Shown: positions 44,784 through 55,608, counted from the stretch's first letter. The stretch: 64,000 nt of DNA from Acinetobacter modestus (GCF_014636095.1 NZ_BMDV01000001.1:662622-726621); one strand, 5' to 3'. Made by a program: numbers and translations. Notes: generated by a model not told the origin, from the sequence alone.

Positions 44784-46421
44784 TTAAGCAATAAATTTTT
44801 GTTTGTACTGATTCAATTGAATGAGCTGTTTCCATTCAGAAATAGAAAAAAGAGCTTGTAAACTACTGATGTCGATTGGATAAGCTTGCAAAATCAGCCA
44901 TTGAGCCTGCTCTTTTAATAATGCAAATTTCTTCTGATCCTGCTGCAAATCTAAGTTCATATATGCATGTTGTAATAAAACGACTGCCATTTCTGAGATA
45001 TTTTGAACATCATGCAGCGCCTTAGCACGCTGAAACAACAACCAGAAATGTTCTAAATCTTGATTTTGGTAATGGGACTCAAGTTGCTTTAATAACAATC
45101 CAGTTGCTGGTTCTTGGTCTAGTAAAATAAAGACTAACTCACGTTCAAACATGTTCCCACTTGATGCCGTTACAGCTTCACACCATTTGACTTGATGTTG
45201 GTAAAACCATAAAGCTAAATCATGTCGTTGCTCTCGATAACAACACACAATAAACGCATTCCAAATTGAATCTTTTTGCTGTGAATGCAATGAGAATAAA
45301 TGCTCCCAAGCACCAAATAATTCTAACCAATACGCAAGTGGCAATTGGATTAAAATTCTTTTGAGATAAAGTACGCCCTGCGAACTTGCACAAAATGCCT
45401 GATAAGCTTGCTCGACTTGAGCACTTTGGTAAGCTGTTTTTAAACTCTTACGACTTTCAACCAAATTAGCTTCTCGATCAAAAAAGCCATAATCATTGAG
45501 GGCATCATCTTGATCTAAGTTAATGTCGAACTTAACTTTTTTAGCTTGAGCATCGTAGCTCAAACATAAATGCAGTAACGCCATAATTTCGTTATAAAGC
45601 GCATTATCTTGATAATATAAATAGAAAGCTAATGCAGCGTTACTACTTACTGTCGCTGCATTCTGTGGTTCTAATGTTTTTACATGCTGGTATAAAGCTT
45701 CAAATTGAGTCACTGGCATATTATATGTCACAAGACTCTCAGCATGACTTTGCAAATGATTTCTCTGAATCGATTGTGACCAAAACTCTGCTATATGTTG
45801 ATGAATAAAGTTCGGCAAATGACCGCATAATTGGCTCATCAACAAAGACCATTCGCTACTTTTTGATTTCTGTAATTGACGAATCAATGGTGCTGCGTCT
45901 TGTTGCTTCACATATTTCCACACCCTTTTTGCATCATCCAAACGCGTTGTCACATCGCCCTGAAATGCAAACTCAGGCAGAATAGAGGCCAATAACACAG
46001 GGTTTCGACACAGTGGCAAAACTTTCAACACCAAATAACGAGGAATCACGTGCTGCTGCTGTTGAGCAAGCTTCAAAATTTGAGTAACCCAATCTTGATA
46101 TAAAAATGGCGACTCTTGTGCAACAACCCATTTCAAAATTTGCACGAGTTGATTATCCAATTGCTTTTCATTTTCTATCTGATCAATCTCAGCAATATTC
46201 TTTTGTAATGTTTCAGGTACACATTGCGCTTGATAGCCTGCTTGTTGCATCAGCACCCAATATTGGTTCAAGACTAATAAATCTTGAGCTGAATCAATCT
46301 GCTGAGGCACATAGATTTGCAATTCACTCGGTACTTTTACAGTCTGTTTAAACTGTTGCCCTAGTGTCAGTTTGAGTAATAACTGCTGATTAAACTCACT
46401 GTATGATAGACTTAAAGACAT
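44784..46421 (-). CDS. DUF5691-type helical protein of the MoxR/VWA cluster
   Basis: This 545-residue protein has no signal peptide or membrane helix. It is made almost wholly of helices with repeated Leu, Gln and aromatic patterns, in the manner of HEAT/TPR-like scaffolds. I relate it to DUF5691, which is found beside SWIM and MoxR genes, on context and overall look rather than on a strong motif. It overlaps the SWIM gene by ten bases. A scaffold or substrate-selection role is a guess. Confidence 0.65.
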   Translation of the reverse strand: MSLSLSYSEFNQQLLLKLTLGQQFKQTVKVPSELQIYVPQQIDSAQDLLVLNQYWVLMQQAGYQAQCVPETLQKNIAEIDQIENEKQLDNQLVQILKWVVAQESPFLYQDWVTQILKLAQQQQHVIPRYLVLKVLPLCRNPVLLASILPEFAFQGDVTTRLDDAKRVWKYVKQQDAAPLIRQLQKSKSSEWSLLMSQLCGHLPNFIHQHIAEFWSQSIQRNHLQSHAESLVTYNMPVTQFEALYQHVKTLEPQNAATVSSNAALAFYLYYQDNALYNEIMALLHLCLSYDAQAKKVKFDINLDQDDALNDYGFFDREANLVESRKSLKTAYQSAQVEQAYQAFCASSQGVLYLKRILIQLPLAYWLELFGAWEHLFSLHSQQKDSIWNAFIVCCYREQRHDLALWFYQHQVKWCEAVTASSGNMFERELVFILLDQEPATGLLLKQLESHYQNQDLEHFWLLFQRAKALHDVQNISEMAVVLLQHAYMNLDLQQDQKKFALLKEQAQWLILQAYPIDISSLQALFSISEWKQLIQLNQYKQKFIA

Positions 46422-47743
46422 TCAAAGTGCCCTCCTTGCCAAATACTCACCAGTTTAAGTTGCAATCCATTCCATTCAACGCCTGCACTAAATGGCTCAG
46501 TCCCCACTAAAAACCATAGCTCAACAAATTGTTTAATTTCAATTTCACACATCTTTTGATCCTGATCGATCAAATAAATCACTTTGTCATGTTTGACTAA
46601 ACGTAATTGCTCTAGCCAGAAAAAGCGTACTAACTGCAAAGGATATTGTTTTAATCCATTCGCATATTGAGTAAATGCTTGATCAAAATTATCAAAGCCT
46701 TTTGGCGCAACCAGCGTTAGGCCCAAATCATTGAATGACATTAAATTATCTTCTAAACGAAGACGTTGTTGGCTTACCACTGGATAAAGTTTGGCATTTA
46801 AAGCCAGTTGTTTTTGGAAAGGTAACGTTAAGCCAAAGTTCGAATAAGGTGGAATTTCAAAATCTAATAGCAAATAGTCGCGTAAATTTTGACTATCCCA
46901 CAGCCATTGACGACGATAACGTCCACGAGTATTCACCAACTCCTGTGTTACTTGTCCTAAGGCATAAATATGAAGTATCTGAGCGGATATGTTATCCCAC
47001 GCATCAGTTGGCAAATTCACACCAAAAAGCTGTTTTAGTTCTTCATAAAGTTCTGGTTTGAGCTGTTGACGGTTTTGCCATAAATGAACGGCTGTTTGTA
47101 ATTTAGCTATCCAAAATGAACTCTGCATTTGCCAATCACTTTGATACAGTGCACTCGAAAACTCATCTAAATAGCTGACTAAACCTGCAACTTGAGCATC
47201 GACCAAACGACTTTGAATATCGCGGAACTTTTCATGTTGTTGTTGACGCAATCTCCCTAGTCCCATCGTGACAACATCATTCAACCATGTTTGTAATGCC
47301 TCAATGCCTGCATCCATTTTTTTTTCACGTGCCAATTGGCGTTTCGCACGTGCTTCTTCATCAATCGGTTTATCAATCTTGTTTTCTTTTTTCTCAAGTG
47401 TTTTAGTTTTTTTATCTCGCCATTTTTGTACTCGATCAGGTATGCTTTGTTCATCTGATTGCACAGTAAATTTATCTTGATACTCGGTATAAACAAACAA
47501 TAATGCTAAAGCATGTTTACAAGGTCGTTTAAAACTTGGACAACTACATTCGCATTTAAGTTCAGGTAAAAAAACTGCGCTTTGATAAATCGCACTACCC
47601 TGAATTTCTCCCCAAATCCACTGATCAGTCGAACCCGAGATATTGTTCCACGCTTCAAATTTTGCGAGTTTCTTGGCTGATTTTGCCGAACTAGCATCTG
47701 GAATAATTTGCTCGACTTGATCAGATTGAATCGTCAGCAACAT
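46412..47743 (-). CDS. SWIM zinc-finger protein of the MoxR/VWA cluster (YehQ-like)
   Basis: This 443-residue protein carries the SWIM motif in KCECSCPSFKRPCKHALAL (Cys64/66, Cys68, Cys75, His77: CxCx(n)CxH). A lysine-rich helical linker (about 110-150) and a long C-terminal region follow. SWIM fingers bind nucleic acid or protein. An AAGGG ribosome site lies before the ATG, and it is the first gene of the cluster, so the operon promoter should lie in 47744-47927. E. coli YehQ has a comparable finger. Confidence 0.88.
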   Translation of the reverse strand: MLLTIQSDQVEQIIPDASSAKSAKKLAKFEAWNNISGSTDQWIWGEIQGSAIYQSAVFLPELKCECSCPSFKRPCKHALALLFVYTEYQDKFTVQSDEQSIPDRVQKWRDKKTKTLEKKENKIDKPIDEEARAKRQLAREKKMDAGIEALQTWLNDVVTMGLGRLRQQQHEKFRDIQSRLVDAQVAGLVSYLDEFSSALYQSDWQMQSSFWIAKLQTAVHLWQNRQQLKPELYEELKQLFGVNLPTDAWDNISAQILHIYALGQVTQELVNTRGRYRRQWLWDSQNLRDYLLLDFEIPPYSNFGLTLPFQKQLALNAKLYPVVSQQRLRLEDNLMSFNDLGLTLVAPKGFDNFDQAFTQYANGLKQYPLQLVRFFWLEQLRLVKHDKVIYLIDQDQKMCEIEIKQFVELWFLVGTEPFSAGVEWNGLQLKLVSIWQGGHFECL

Positions 47744-47885
47744 AGTTAACCCTTTAAAATAATTCTAAGTTTCAGTATTTTTAAATTGTACGCTTGAATG
47801 AAATATAACGTTTTTTGTTTAGTTTTTATATCATTTAATCTGACATAGCGACATTTTATGTCGTAGATAATTATAGGTATAAAAA

Positions 47886-47913
47886 AACTGTCTTATGGCT
47901 ACATAAGACAGTT
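47886..47913 (-). terminator. Terminator of adk
   Basis: Stem of 12 pairs (AACTGTCTTATG / CATAAGACAGTT) with a 4-base loop. It is followed on the minus strand by a run of T, 14 bases after the adk stop. Confidence 0.95.
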
Positions 47914-47927
47914 CTATCAAAATTAAA

Positions 47928-48593
<666 letters not shown>

Positions 48594-48664
48594 TCATTTA
48601 AAAACAATAAATCTTAAATTGAGCAATATGATACAGATTTATTGCTCAACCAACATCAAATTAA

Positions 48665-49978
48665 TTATAAGAAAGCAACAAATAAGTGGATTAAACCTGC
48701 AAAAAAACCAGTCACACCACCCAATACAATTAGGATCCACTCATCTTCTTGGAACGCTGGTCGCAATAAATTCTGGAACTCTTTCGGTGTTAGTTCACGG
48801 ATGCGGTCTCTAAACATTTGAAAGATCTTCTGCGCACGACTTGCATTCAGAGCTGGGTCACATACTGGACCCATAGTAATTTCAATTGAGCGATCAATCA
48901 AGTCGGTCTTGAGTCTAGCATATTCTCTTGGCCCTAATGAAAGCTGCAGTGAAGTTCTGACCAATGGAGTTTCCATAATTTCATTAATATGGCGCTTGAC
49001 AATCCGACGAGTTTTATCTTTTTTACTACCATACATCATTTCAGTCATGATGGATTTCAGAGTAATTAAGTCTTCCGTAACCACGCTTGCAAATACATCA
49101 GAAACTTCCTCTTGGCGTTTCATAAATGCACCTTGAACGTTATATGTACCAATCCTTAGCACAGGAACAACCCATGGAAACTTACGATCTTTGGTCAAAC
49201 GGAAAATCTGTGGGTAACGGATATAATGTGGTTCAATTGGGTTAAATACCATCCAAATCGCAATCCAGTTGGTTAAAAAGCCCCAGATTGATGCCCAAAA
49301 AGGAACTGTCCAATGCCAAGGCACCACAAACCAAACGATCATTTGGAAAACACCAAAGAACATTCCAATTAACGCACTGATATGCCAAATAAAATTAATT
49401 TCTTTCTGACCGACTTTAAGGAACATACGTACCATTAAACGGCGATCACCTTCCATTTGGCTGACCACCATTTCCCGCATGTCCACAAGTGACTCGACGT
49501 TCATGGTCAACTCAGTCACAAGTTCTTTTAATGTATTTGGTAATTGTTTATGGGCTTGCGCATAAATTCGACGTTTAATCGAGTATGGTAAGTTCTCCCA
49601 CAACACAGCATTACGATCAACCATGACTTCATCAATTAAGTGTTCAAGTTCAAAACCAACTTGCTCACCAATGATCATTGCCATATCTTCTGGATCCATT
49701 GCCTCTAAAAACTCACGCAATGAACCCAACTTAGATAATGTATTATCGGTAATGATGCCCGAAATACGCCCTGCTTTACGCGGCACAATCCCCTGCCAAC
49801 CTACAGGTAAAGGTCCTAAATGGAATCCCCAAAAATTAATTGGGTAAAACACCATTTTTAAAGCCATCCATACATGAGCCCATGTTACTAGGGCTGTCAC
49901 TGGAATAATACTTAGGACCGCCAGATGGTCAGGTCGATTTAAAAAAATCTGCCACAATTCATTGACGTAATCAAACAT
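48665..49978 (-). CDS. DUF445 family inner-membrane protein
   Basis: This 437-residue protein has an N-terminal membrane helix, a large soluble helical region with features of DUF445 (PLPVGWQGIVPRKAGR, IGEQVGFELEHLIDEV), a pair of membrane helices around residues 195-245 and a final C-terminal helix. FNPIEPHYIRYPQIF follows the central helices. Family members are membrane-bound with unknown function. A TGAGAG ribosome site stands before the ATG. Confidence 0.85.
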   Translation of the reverse strand: MFDYVNELWQIFLNRPDHLAVLSIIPVTALVTWAHVWMALKMVFYPINFWGFHLGPLPVGWQGIVPRKAGRISGIITDNTLSKLGSLREFLEAMDPEDMAMIIGEQVGFELEHLIDEVMVDRNAVLWENLPYSIKRRIYAQAHKQLPNTLKELVTELTMNVESLVDMREMVVSQMEGDRRLMVRMFLKVGQKEINFIWHISALIGMFFGVFQMIVWFVVPWHWTVPFWASIWGFLTNWIAIWMVFNPIEPHYIRYPQIFRLTKDRKFPWVVPVLRIGTYNVQGAFMKRQEEVSDVFASVVTEDLITLKSIMTEMMYGSKKDKTRRIVKRHINEIMETPLVRTSLQLSLGPREYARLKTDLIDRSIEITMGPVCDPALNASRAQKIFQMFRDRIRELTPKEFQNLLRPAFQEDEWILIVLGGVTGFFAGLIHLFVAFL

Positions 49979-50041
49979 GCATGACTCTCAGAATTATTGA
50001 TACATTAAGACTTACAGAAGAATGAACAATCAGTCACACTC

Positions 50042-50563
50042 CTATAAGCCAAAACTTAACGTGTAAGAAATCTGAAAAACGGGCTCTACTTTTTTAACAG
50101 TATTCCCATTTCCATCTTCTATCTTGTCACGCACTCCCGCTCCCACACTAAATGTACTAATTCGATCACTATTCAACCAAACAAATGCTAAATCAGTACC
50201 AACACCTAAATTCCCTTTTTGTTTACCACCATAGTTTCTACTATCAAGATGACCAGCATAAAGGCCAAGGTAATAACCATTTTTATCTGTACCTGTTAAA
50301 TAATATGGATAACGAAAGCCAATTTGCGCACCAGGTTCATTATCATCATTTAAAAAAGCGCCTACTTTTGCATAAGCAATGCCGTATGGGTTTACCCATT
50401 CAAGATTCGCATGTAGTAATTTTTTAGTAAAACCAGCACCAATATTCCAAGTTGCTACGTCTTTTGCCCCTTTTAATTTTGCTTCAGGCATATATGGATT
50501 TTCTTCAGCATGGACAACGCCGTTGAATGCTAAAACCGCTAGTAAAAGGTAAGATTTTTTCAT
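50042..50563 (-). CDS. Exported protein of unknown function, possible beta-rich outer-membrane protein
   Basis: The ATG at 50563 follows GGAG at six bases and is preferred over 50575. The 173-residue protein has a signal peptide (MKKSYLLLAVLAFNGVVHAEE). Alternating hydrophobic residues and aromatic ends (KVEPVFQISYTLSFGL) suggest beta strands. I do not recognise the family. It is divergent from mrdA. Confidence 0.65.
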   Translation of the reverse strand: MKKSYLLLAVLAFNGVVHAEENPYMPEAKLKGAKDVATWNIGAGFTKKLLHANLEWVNPYGIAYAKVGAFLNDDNEPGAQIGFRYPYYLTGTDKNGYYLGLYAGHLDSRNYGGKQKGNLGVGTDLAFVWLNSDRISTFSVGAGVRDKIEDGNGNTVKKVEPVFQISYTLSFGL

Positions 50564-50804
50564 TATTTTCTCCATTTTCCCTAAGAATGTATCTTGGACA
50601 ATCCTATTTCAAACAGTTTGAGACTTTAACAGAATTATTTTGCATCTAATATACAAGTCCCTACAATTTTAATGTCTGCAAAGTCAAAAACTGTCGCGTC
50701 ATCATTCAGATGATGTATTGAAAATACTACAGTATGATCATGCAACTTACGTTAAAATAACGCGCCTTTTATATTTTCTCCCTTGTAATTTAAGTCGACA
50801 CCCT

Positions 50805-52805
50805 ATGAAACAGCACTTTCCTTTAAAAAACATGCAGCAAGAAAAGCGCATTTACAAGGGTCGAATCTTCTTTGCTATATTCGTCGTCGCTATTTTTCTA
50901 CTTTTATTAATTTGCCGTTATGCATATTTACAAATTATTCATTACGACGACTTTACAACAGCCTCGGATAAAAACCGGATTCGTTTACAACCTCTTCCAC
51001 CAGCGCGTGGTTATATTTATGATCGTAACGGCGTACTTTTAGCTGATAATTATCCTGTTTTTACAGCGACACTGAGTCGTACAGATGTCACAGATATTGA
51101 TGGAACCATTGCACGTTTAATTCCAGTACTGAGCTTAACCCAAGAAGATGTCGATCGTTTTAAAAGTCGCGTAAAAACTGCACGTAAAACGGAAAGAATT
51201 GCTATTAAGTTAAATCTGACTGAGGCAGATATTGCGAAATTTAGCGAAGTTAAATACGACTTCCCAGGTGTAAAAATTGAAACACAAATGACACGTTACT
51301 ATCCTCATGGTGAATTATTTGCCCATGTGATAGGTTATGTGGGACGAATTAACGACAAAGAACTAAAATCTATTGATAAAGATTTATATGCCGGCACAAA
51401 CCTGATTGGAAAAATTGGTGCAGAAAAAAGCTATGAAGAGTTATTACATGGAACACCGGGATATGAATCAGTTGAAGCCGATGCACATGGTAATGTACTC
51501 CGTCATTTAGGTCGTCAAAACCCAACGCGCGGAAATGATCTTTATTTATCGATAGATTATGGTCTTCAAACCATTGCAGCTCAACAGTTGGCAGATCGTC
51601 GTGGTGCAATTGTAGCAATCGATCCTCGAACAGGAGAAATTTTAGCACTGGTTTCTAGCCCGAGTTTTAATCCAAATTTATTTGTTACAGGCATCAGTTC
51701 AAAAGATTATAGTGGTTTACGTGACAACTTAGACCAACCACTTTATAACCGTGCCGTACAAGGCGTTTATCCACCTGGTTCGACGATTAAACCGATGTTC
51801 GGACTTGGCGGAATTCATTACGGACTTGTCGATTGGGGCACAGCAATTTCTGATCCTGGTTATTTTAATTTACCAGGAGATAGCCACCGCTTTCGTGATC
51901 ATAAAAAGACAGGTCATGGTGCTGTAAATTTACATAAAGCTGAAGTTGTATCCTGCGATACCTATTTCTATATCCTGTCTTATCGTATGGGTATCGAAAA
52001 AATGAATGACTGGATGCGGCAATTTGGCTTTGGTGCAAAAACAGGTGTAGATTTACCAAGTGAAAGCACAGGTTTATATCCAAGTCCAGACTGGAAAATG
52101 CGTACACGTAAATCGAAATGGTTAAAAGGCGAAACTATTTCTGTGAGTATTGGACAAGGTGCATTTACTGCTACCCCATTACAACTTGCGATGGCTGTAG
52201 CAATTACTGCCAACAAAGGCTCTCACGTTACACCTCACGTTTTACGTGATAATAAGGGCGCAAAAAAATATTCTGTGCACAATGCTCCTGACGGTAAAAT
52301 TCAATTTAATGGTACAGAGCAAGATTGGCTCAACATGCATGCAGCCATGATTGACGTGATTCAATCTGGAACGGGGCGTGGAATTAAGGGTGGATTACAA
52401 TATTCTATTGCGGGTAAAACAGGTACAGCTCAGGTCAAAAGTATTGCTCAGGGCAAACGTTATAATGAAGCCGCTCTTTCCTCTCGACAATGGGATCACG
52501 GTTTATTTGTTGGCTTTGCACCAGCGGATAATCCTCAAATCGCAATTGCTGTCGTTTGGGAGAATGGTAAACATGGCGGATCGGCGGCTCAACTTGCACG
52601 TCCAGTCTTTGATTACTGGCTAGTCACTCGTAAAAATAATCCTATTCGTCCAGCCAACCATCAAGTGAGTGGCGGTTTAATGACTGCTGGTATTAAACCT
52701 GGTGAACTACCAAATAGTTCTGATTCACCTGCATCGACACCAGCAGCGTCAAGTTCAGTTACAACAACTGCTGCTTCTCATTCCAATGATGGAGTCACTG
52801 AATAA
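50805..52805 (+). CDS. mrdA: Penicillin-binding protein 2 (peptidoglycan transpeptidase)
   Basis: The ATG at 50805 (MKQHFPLKNMQQ) is chosen over an upstream start at 50718 that would add 29 residues unlike the family. The 666-residue protein has one membrane helix (about 22-42), the PBP dimer domain, and a transpeptidase domain with S326TIK, SCDTYFY and K538TGTAQ. It makes the lateral wall in the elongasome with RodA. rodA does not follow here; rsmD overlaps the stop by one base instead. The tail is rich in Ser, Ala and Thr. Confidence 0.95.
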   Translation: MKQHFPLKNMQQEKRIYKGRIFFAIFVVAIFLLLLICRYAYLQIIHYDDFTTASDKNRIRLQPLPPARGYIYDRNGVLLADNYPVFTATLSRTDVTDIDGTIARLIPVLSLTQEDVDRFKSRVKTARKTERIAIKLNLTEADIAKFSEVKYDFPGVKIETQMTRYYPHGELFAHVIGYVGRINDKELKSIDKDLYAGTNLIGKIGAEKSYEELLHGTPGYESVEADAHGNVLRHLGRQNPTRGNDLYLSIDYGLQTIAAQQLADRRGAIVAIDPRTGEILALVSSPSFNPNLFVTGISSKDYSGLRDNLDQPLYNRAVQGVYPPGSTIKPMFGLGGIHYGLVDWGTAISDPGYFNLPGDSHRFRDHKKTGHGAVNLHKAEVVSCDTYFYILSYRMGIEKMNDWMRQFGFGAKTGVDLPSESTGLYPSPDWKMRTRKSKWLKGETISVSIGQGAFTATPLQLAMAVAITANKGSHVTPHVLRDNKGAKKYSVHNAPDGKIQFNGTEQDWLNMHAAMIDVIQSGTGRGIKGGLQYSIAGKTGTAQVKSIAQGKRYNEAALSSRQWDHGLFVGFAPADNPQIAIAVVWENGKHGGSAAQLARPVFDYWLVTRKNNPIRPANHQVSGGLMTAGIKPGELPNSSDSPASTPAASSSVTTTAASHSNDGVTE

Positions 52806-53353
52806 TGAAAAATCAATTGCGTATCATCGGTGGTGATTGGAAACGTAGAACGCTACCATTCGCTAGCATTGATGGTTTACGTCCGACACCAGATCGAGTA
52901 AGAGAAACATTATTTAATTGGCTCATGTGGGATATACAAAATTCACAAGTTTTAGATTTATGTAGTGGTTCTGGCGCACTGGCTTTCGAAGCTTTATCAC
53001 GAGGCGCTGCAAAAGTCGTCATGATCGAACCAGATCCAATTCAAGCTCGCTTTTTGAAAGAAAACATTCAATTGCTAAAAGCAGGCAATTGTCAGTTACT
53101 GACACTCACTGCACAGCAAGCATTAAAGAAATTAAACACTCATTTTGATGTTGTTTTTTTAGATCCCCCCTACGACCTAGCATTATGGGAAGAACTTGCT
53201 GAATTAGCCGATCCAATCATTGCCGAAAATGCGTTTATTTATGTAGAAGCGGATCGAGAATTATCTCAATTGCAACTCCCATCAACGTGGCAAAAGATCA
53301 AAGAAACCAAAGCTGGGATTGTGAGAGCTGGGCTGTATCAAAAACATGCTTAG
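52805..53353 (+). CDS. rsmD: 16S rRNA (guanine966-N2)-methyltransferase
   Basis: This 182-residue Rossmann methyltransferase has RPTPDRVRETLFNWL, VLDLCSGSGALAFEALSRGA (SAM site) and the catalytic FLDPPYDLALW. It methylates G966 of 16S rRNA. Its ATG overlaps the mrdA stop. Its end overlaps a convergent gene by four bases. Confidence 0.97.
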   Translation: MKNQLRIIGGDWKRRTLPFASIDGLRPTPDRVRETLFNWLMWDIQNSQVLDLCSGSGALAFEALSRGAAKVVMIEPDPIQARFLKENIQLLKAGNCQLLTLTAQQALKKLNTHFDVVFLDPPYDLALWEELAELADPIIAENAFIYVEADRELSQLQLPSTWQKIKETKAGIVRAGLYQKHA

Positions 53354-53754
53354 AAAATACGCAACCAAAACAAACGAATTAACTGCCCACGATCAAATGG
53401 AAAACTGGAAAGATATTCGTAACCAATCCGATTATTTTTATTCAATTGATACACCATACCGTATCCAAGTGAAATCGAAAAATCATCCAAAGATAGATTG
53501 CTCGTATCTCCAGTTAACATCTTTTGATTAAATTGATTGGTTTGGTAAGCTGTATAGTTATAAACACGCCAACGATCATCTTGGAAAAAAAGATTATGCA
53601 AGATTGAATAATCTGTTTTAATTTGCGGATAAGCAGCATCAAACATACTCTCCGTTTTATCATGATCTTCTGCAAAAAAGTCATAATCTTTGGCACTTGC
53701 CAAACAAGAGCAACAGATTAGCAAGACATATAAAATAATGTTTAAAACTCGCAT
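53350..53754 (-). CDS. Small exported protein of unknown function
   Basis: This 134-residue protein has a signal peptide (LNIILYVLLICCSCLASA) and a mature part with alternating residues (ISLGYGMVYQLNKNNRIGYEYL) suggestive of beta strands. The CSCLAS stretch could also be read as a lipobox. No family recognised. It overlaps rsmD by four bases at the 3' end, which is compatible with a real gene. Confidence 0.55.
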   Translation of the reverse strand: MRVLNIILYVLLICCSCLASAKDYDFFAEDHDKTESMFDAAYPQIKTDYSILHNLFFQDDRWRVYNYTAYQTNQFNQKMLTGDTSNLSLDDFSISLGYGMVYQLNKNNRIGYEYLSSFPFDRGQLIRLFWLRIF

Positions 53755-53833
53755 AAGAATTTGGATTGATGATGCTCATGCATAGCATAACGTGAAATCT
53801 TAGTTTTTATAAATATTCATATTCCAGATCGTG

Positions 53834-54442
53834 TTAGAAATACCATTCCATCCGTCTACCATTTGGTATTCTTTGAGTGTTTTCATCTTTAAAAGCTGTT
53901 TCTTCTACGACCTTAAAACCGATTCGCTCATATAAGCTTTGCCCTTTTGGATTTGCGTTAGAAACATCTAAAGACAACCCTGAATATCCTTGTTCAATGG
54001 CATGCATTTTAAGATGTTGTAATAATTGAGTGCCGATTCCTTGGCTACGATAATTTGGATGCACACCAAAATTTGCCACATGTAAACTCGTCTCACTGGG
54101 TTTTGTTACAACCGAACTAGAATTTAGTGCTCGCATCAACACACGAGGAAACCGAAATTTATACATCTTTAGAATATTTTTAATGGTTCCATTATCCATA
54201 CGAGACAAATCTTTTGTTGCATAGCATGCCACGACAGCAATCACTTTCCCCTGATGCTCGACAACCCAATGTAAGTTATAGCTGGTATACCCATATTCAG
54301 ACAAAAACTCTTTGTGAATAAAATGCTCCGCCGTAATTTGTTCATGCCGATAAATGTAATCAAATAGAGGCACGCCCGCACTATAGATCAATGGAACACA
54401 ATCATATACGTCTTTTTTCTCTGCTTTTCTTATGTACATCAT
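53834..54442 (-). CDS. GNAT-family N-acetyltransferase
   Basis: This 202-residue protein has the GNAT acetyl-CoA site VHPNYRSQGIGTQLLQHL (R/Q-x-x-G-x-G/A type), then GLSLDVSNANPKGQSLYERIGF. The N terminus (YIRKAEKKDVYDCVPLIY) fits the family. The acceptor substrate is unknown. The start may be 54442 or 54439; GAGAATC stands before both. Confidence 0.85.
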   Translation of the reverse strand: MMYIRKAEKKDVYDCVPLIYSAGVPLFDYIYRHEQITAEHFIHKEFLSEYGYTSYNLHWVVEHQGKVIAVVACYATKDLSRMDNGTIKNILKMYKFRFPRVLMRALNSSSVVTKPSETSLHVANFGVHPNYRSQGIGTQLLQHLKMHAIEQGYSGLSLDVSNANPKGQSLYERIGFKVVEETAFKDENTQRIPNGRRMEWYF

Positions 54443-54580
54443 GATTCTCAGGTTATTTATCTTTAAAAAAATAAATTATTAAAAATTACTTAATTTTTTT
54501 TGTGTTGGACATTAAGAATTAATTTATTAAATTAATTTAATATACAATAATACAATAACTCAAATTTTACCTTATTTATC

Positions 54581-54931
54581 ATGAAGCTTTTTTTCTCGTT
54601 TGTGCTCACAATCTGTTTAACTGGATGTGTTTTTGGCAAATCTAGTGAAGTCAAACGTGCAGAAAAAATTTTACAGAATTTCGAATGTAAAAATATTGAG
54701 ACAAACCAAGTTGCTCCATCATCAATGTCTAATTTTTACCAAGAAACACTTGCGGTCAATAAGGAAAAAGTCTCAACTTATATCGAACAATATAAAAATG
54801 GTGAAGATCTTTTTGATATCCCACTAGATGAGGTTGTACAACAAAAATATCAATTATATAAACAAGCTTGTCAGGCACTTGGTGGTATATCTACAGAAAA
54901 ACAACCCATTGACTTAAATACAAACAAGTAA
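54581..54931 (+). CDS. Small lipoprotein of unknown function
   Basis: This 116-residue protein has a lipoprotein signal peptide (MKLFFSFVLTICLTGCVFG, lipidated Cys16) and a helical mature part with two further cysteines (FECKNIE and KQACQALG). No family recognised. No ribosome site is obvious. It stands 38 bases before the YjdF-like gene and may be co-transcribed. Confidence 0.6.
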   Translation: MKLFFSFVLTICLTGCVFGKSSEVKRAEKILQNFECKNIETNQVAPSSMSNFYQETLAVNKEKVSTYIEQYKNGEDLFDIPLDEVVQQKYQLYKQACQALGGISTEKQPIDLNTNK

Positions 54932-54969
54932 GGTAAATCATATTTGCCTTAATTCATTTTGGATATGGC

Positions 54970-55608
54970 ATGATAGAAAAAAAACTGAATTTAAAACACT
55001 ACCTCGCTTTAGCTAGCATTGTACTGAGTGTCATAATCGCAAGTATTCAACCTTTAGAGTTTGAATCCTATTTATTGCATCAAGCTGGTACTGTTCTGAT
55101 GCTGATTGCCTTGTTAGTTACACTGAAAAAGATTGGCATCAATTTTTATAGTTTCTGTCTCTATCTCGCCTTCCTTTTCATTCATATTATTGGTGCACAT
55201 TACTTATATTCTTATGTTCCTTATAACGATTGGATCAATACACTTTTTCACTTCGACCTAAATCAAAGTATGGGCTGGTCACGTAATATGTATGATCGCT
55301 TTGTGCATTTTGCTTATGGCTTGTTGCTGTACCCATTTTTTTATCGATGTTTTCAAGTATGGTTACCCAAGGTAAAACCATTCTCTCTATTTTTATTGGT
55401 GATCCAATTTGTAATGGCAAGTAGCTTATTTTATGAATTGATTGAATGGTGGATTGCGATGGGTTTATCTCCTGAAGATGCTGAGAATTACAATGGACAA
55501 CAAGGCGATCAATGGGATGCTCACAAAGATATGTTTCTTGCTACGCTTGGTGCGATTGTTATGGGGATGATTCAACTCTACAAAAATAAAACGCTTATCG
55601 ATAAATAA
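54970..55608 (+). CDS. DUF2238 (YjdF-like) inner-membrane protein
   Basis: This 212-residue protein has about six membrane segments and the family motifs RNMYDRFVHFAYG and YELIEWWIAMG, then GDQWDAHKDM, which give conserved Asp, His and Glu near the membrane face. Function is unknown. The stop codon sits within a terminator stem-loop. Confidence 0.88.
   Translation: MIEKKLNLKHYLALASIVLSVIIASIQPLEFESYLLHQAGTVLMLIALLVTLKKIGINFYSFCLYLAFLFIHIIGAHYLYSYVPYNDWINTLFHFDLNQSMGWSRNMYDRFVHFAYGLLLYPFFYRCFQVWLPKVKPFSLFLLVIQFVMASSLFYELIEWWIAMGLSPEDAENYNGQQGDQWDAHKDMFLATLGAIVMGMIQLYKNKTLIDK

Noticed and set aside
50718..50804. An upstream start for mrdA adding 29 residues
   Set aside because: The added residues do not resemble PBP2 N termini, and the ATG at 50805 is immediately followed by the usual cytoplasmic tail and membrane helix.
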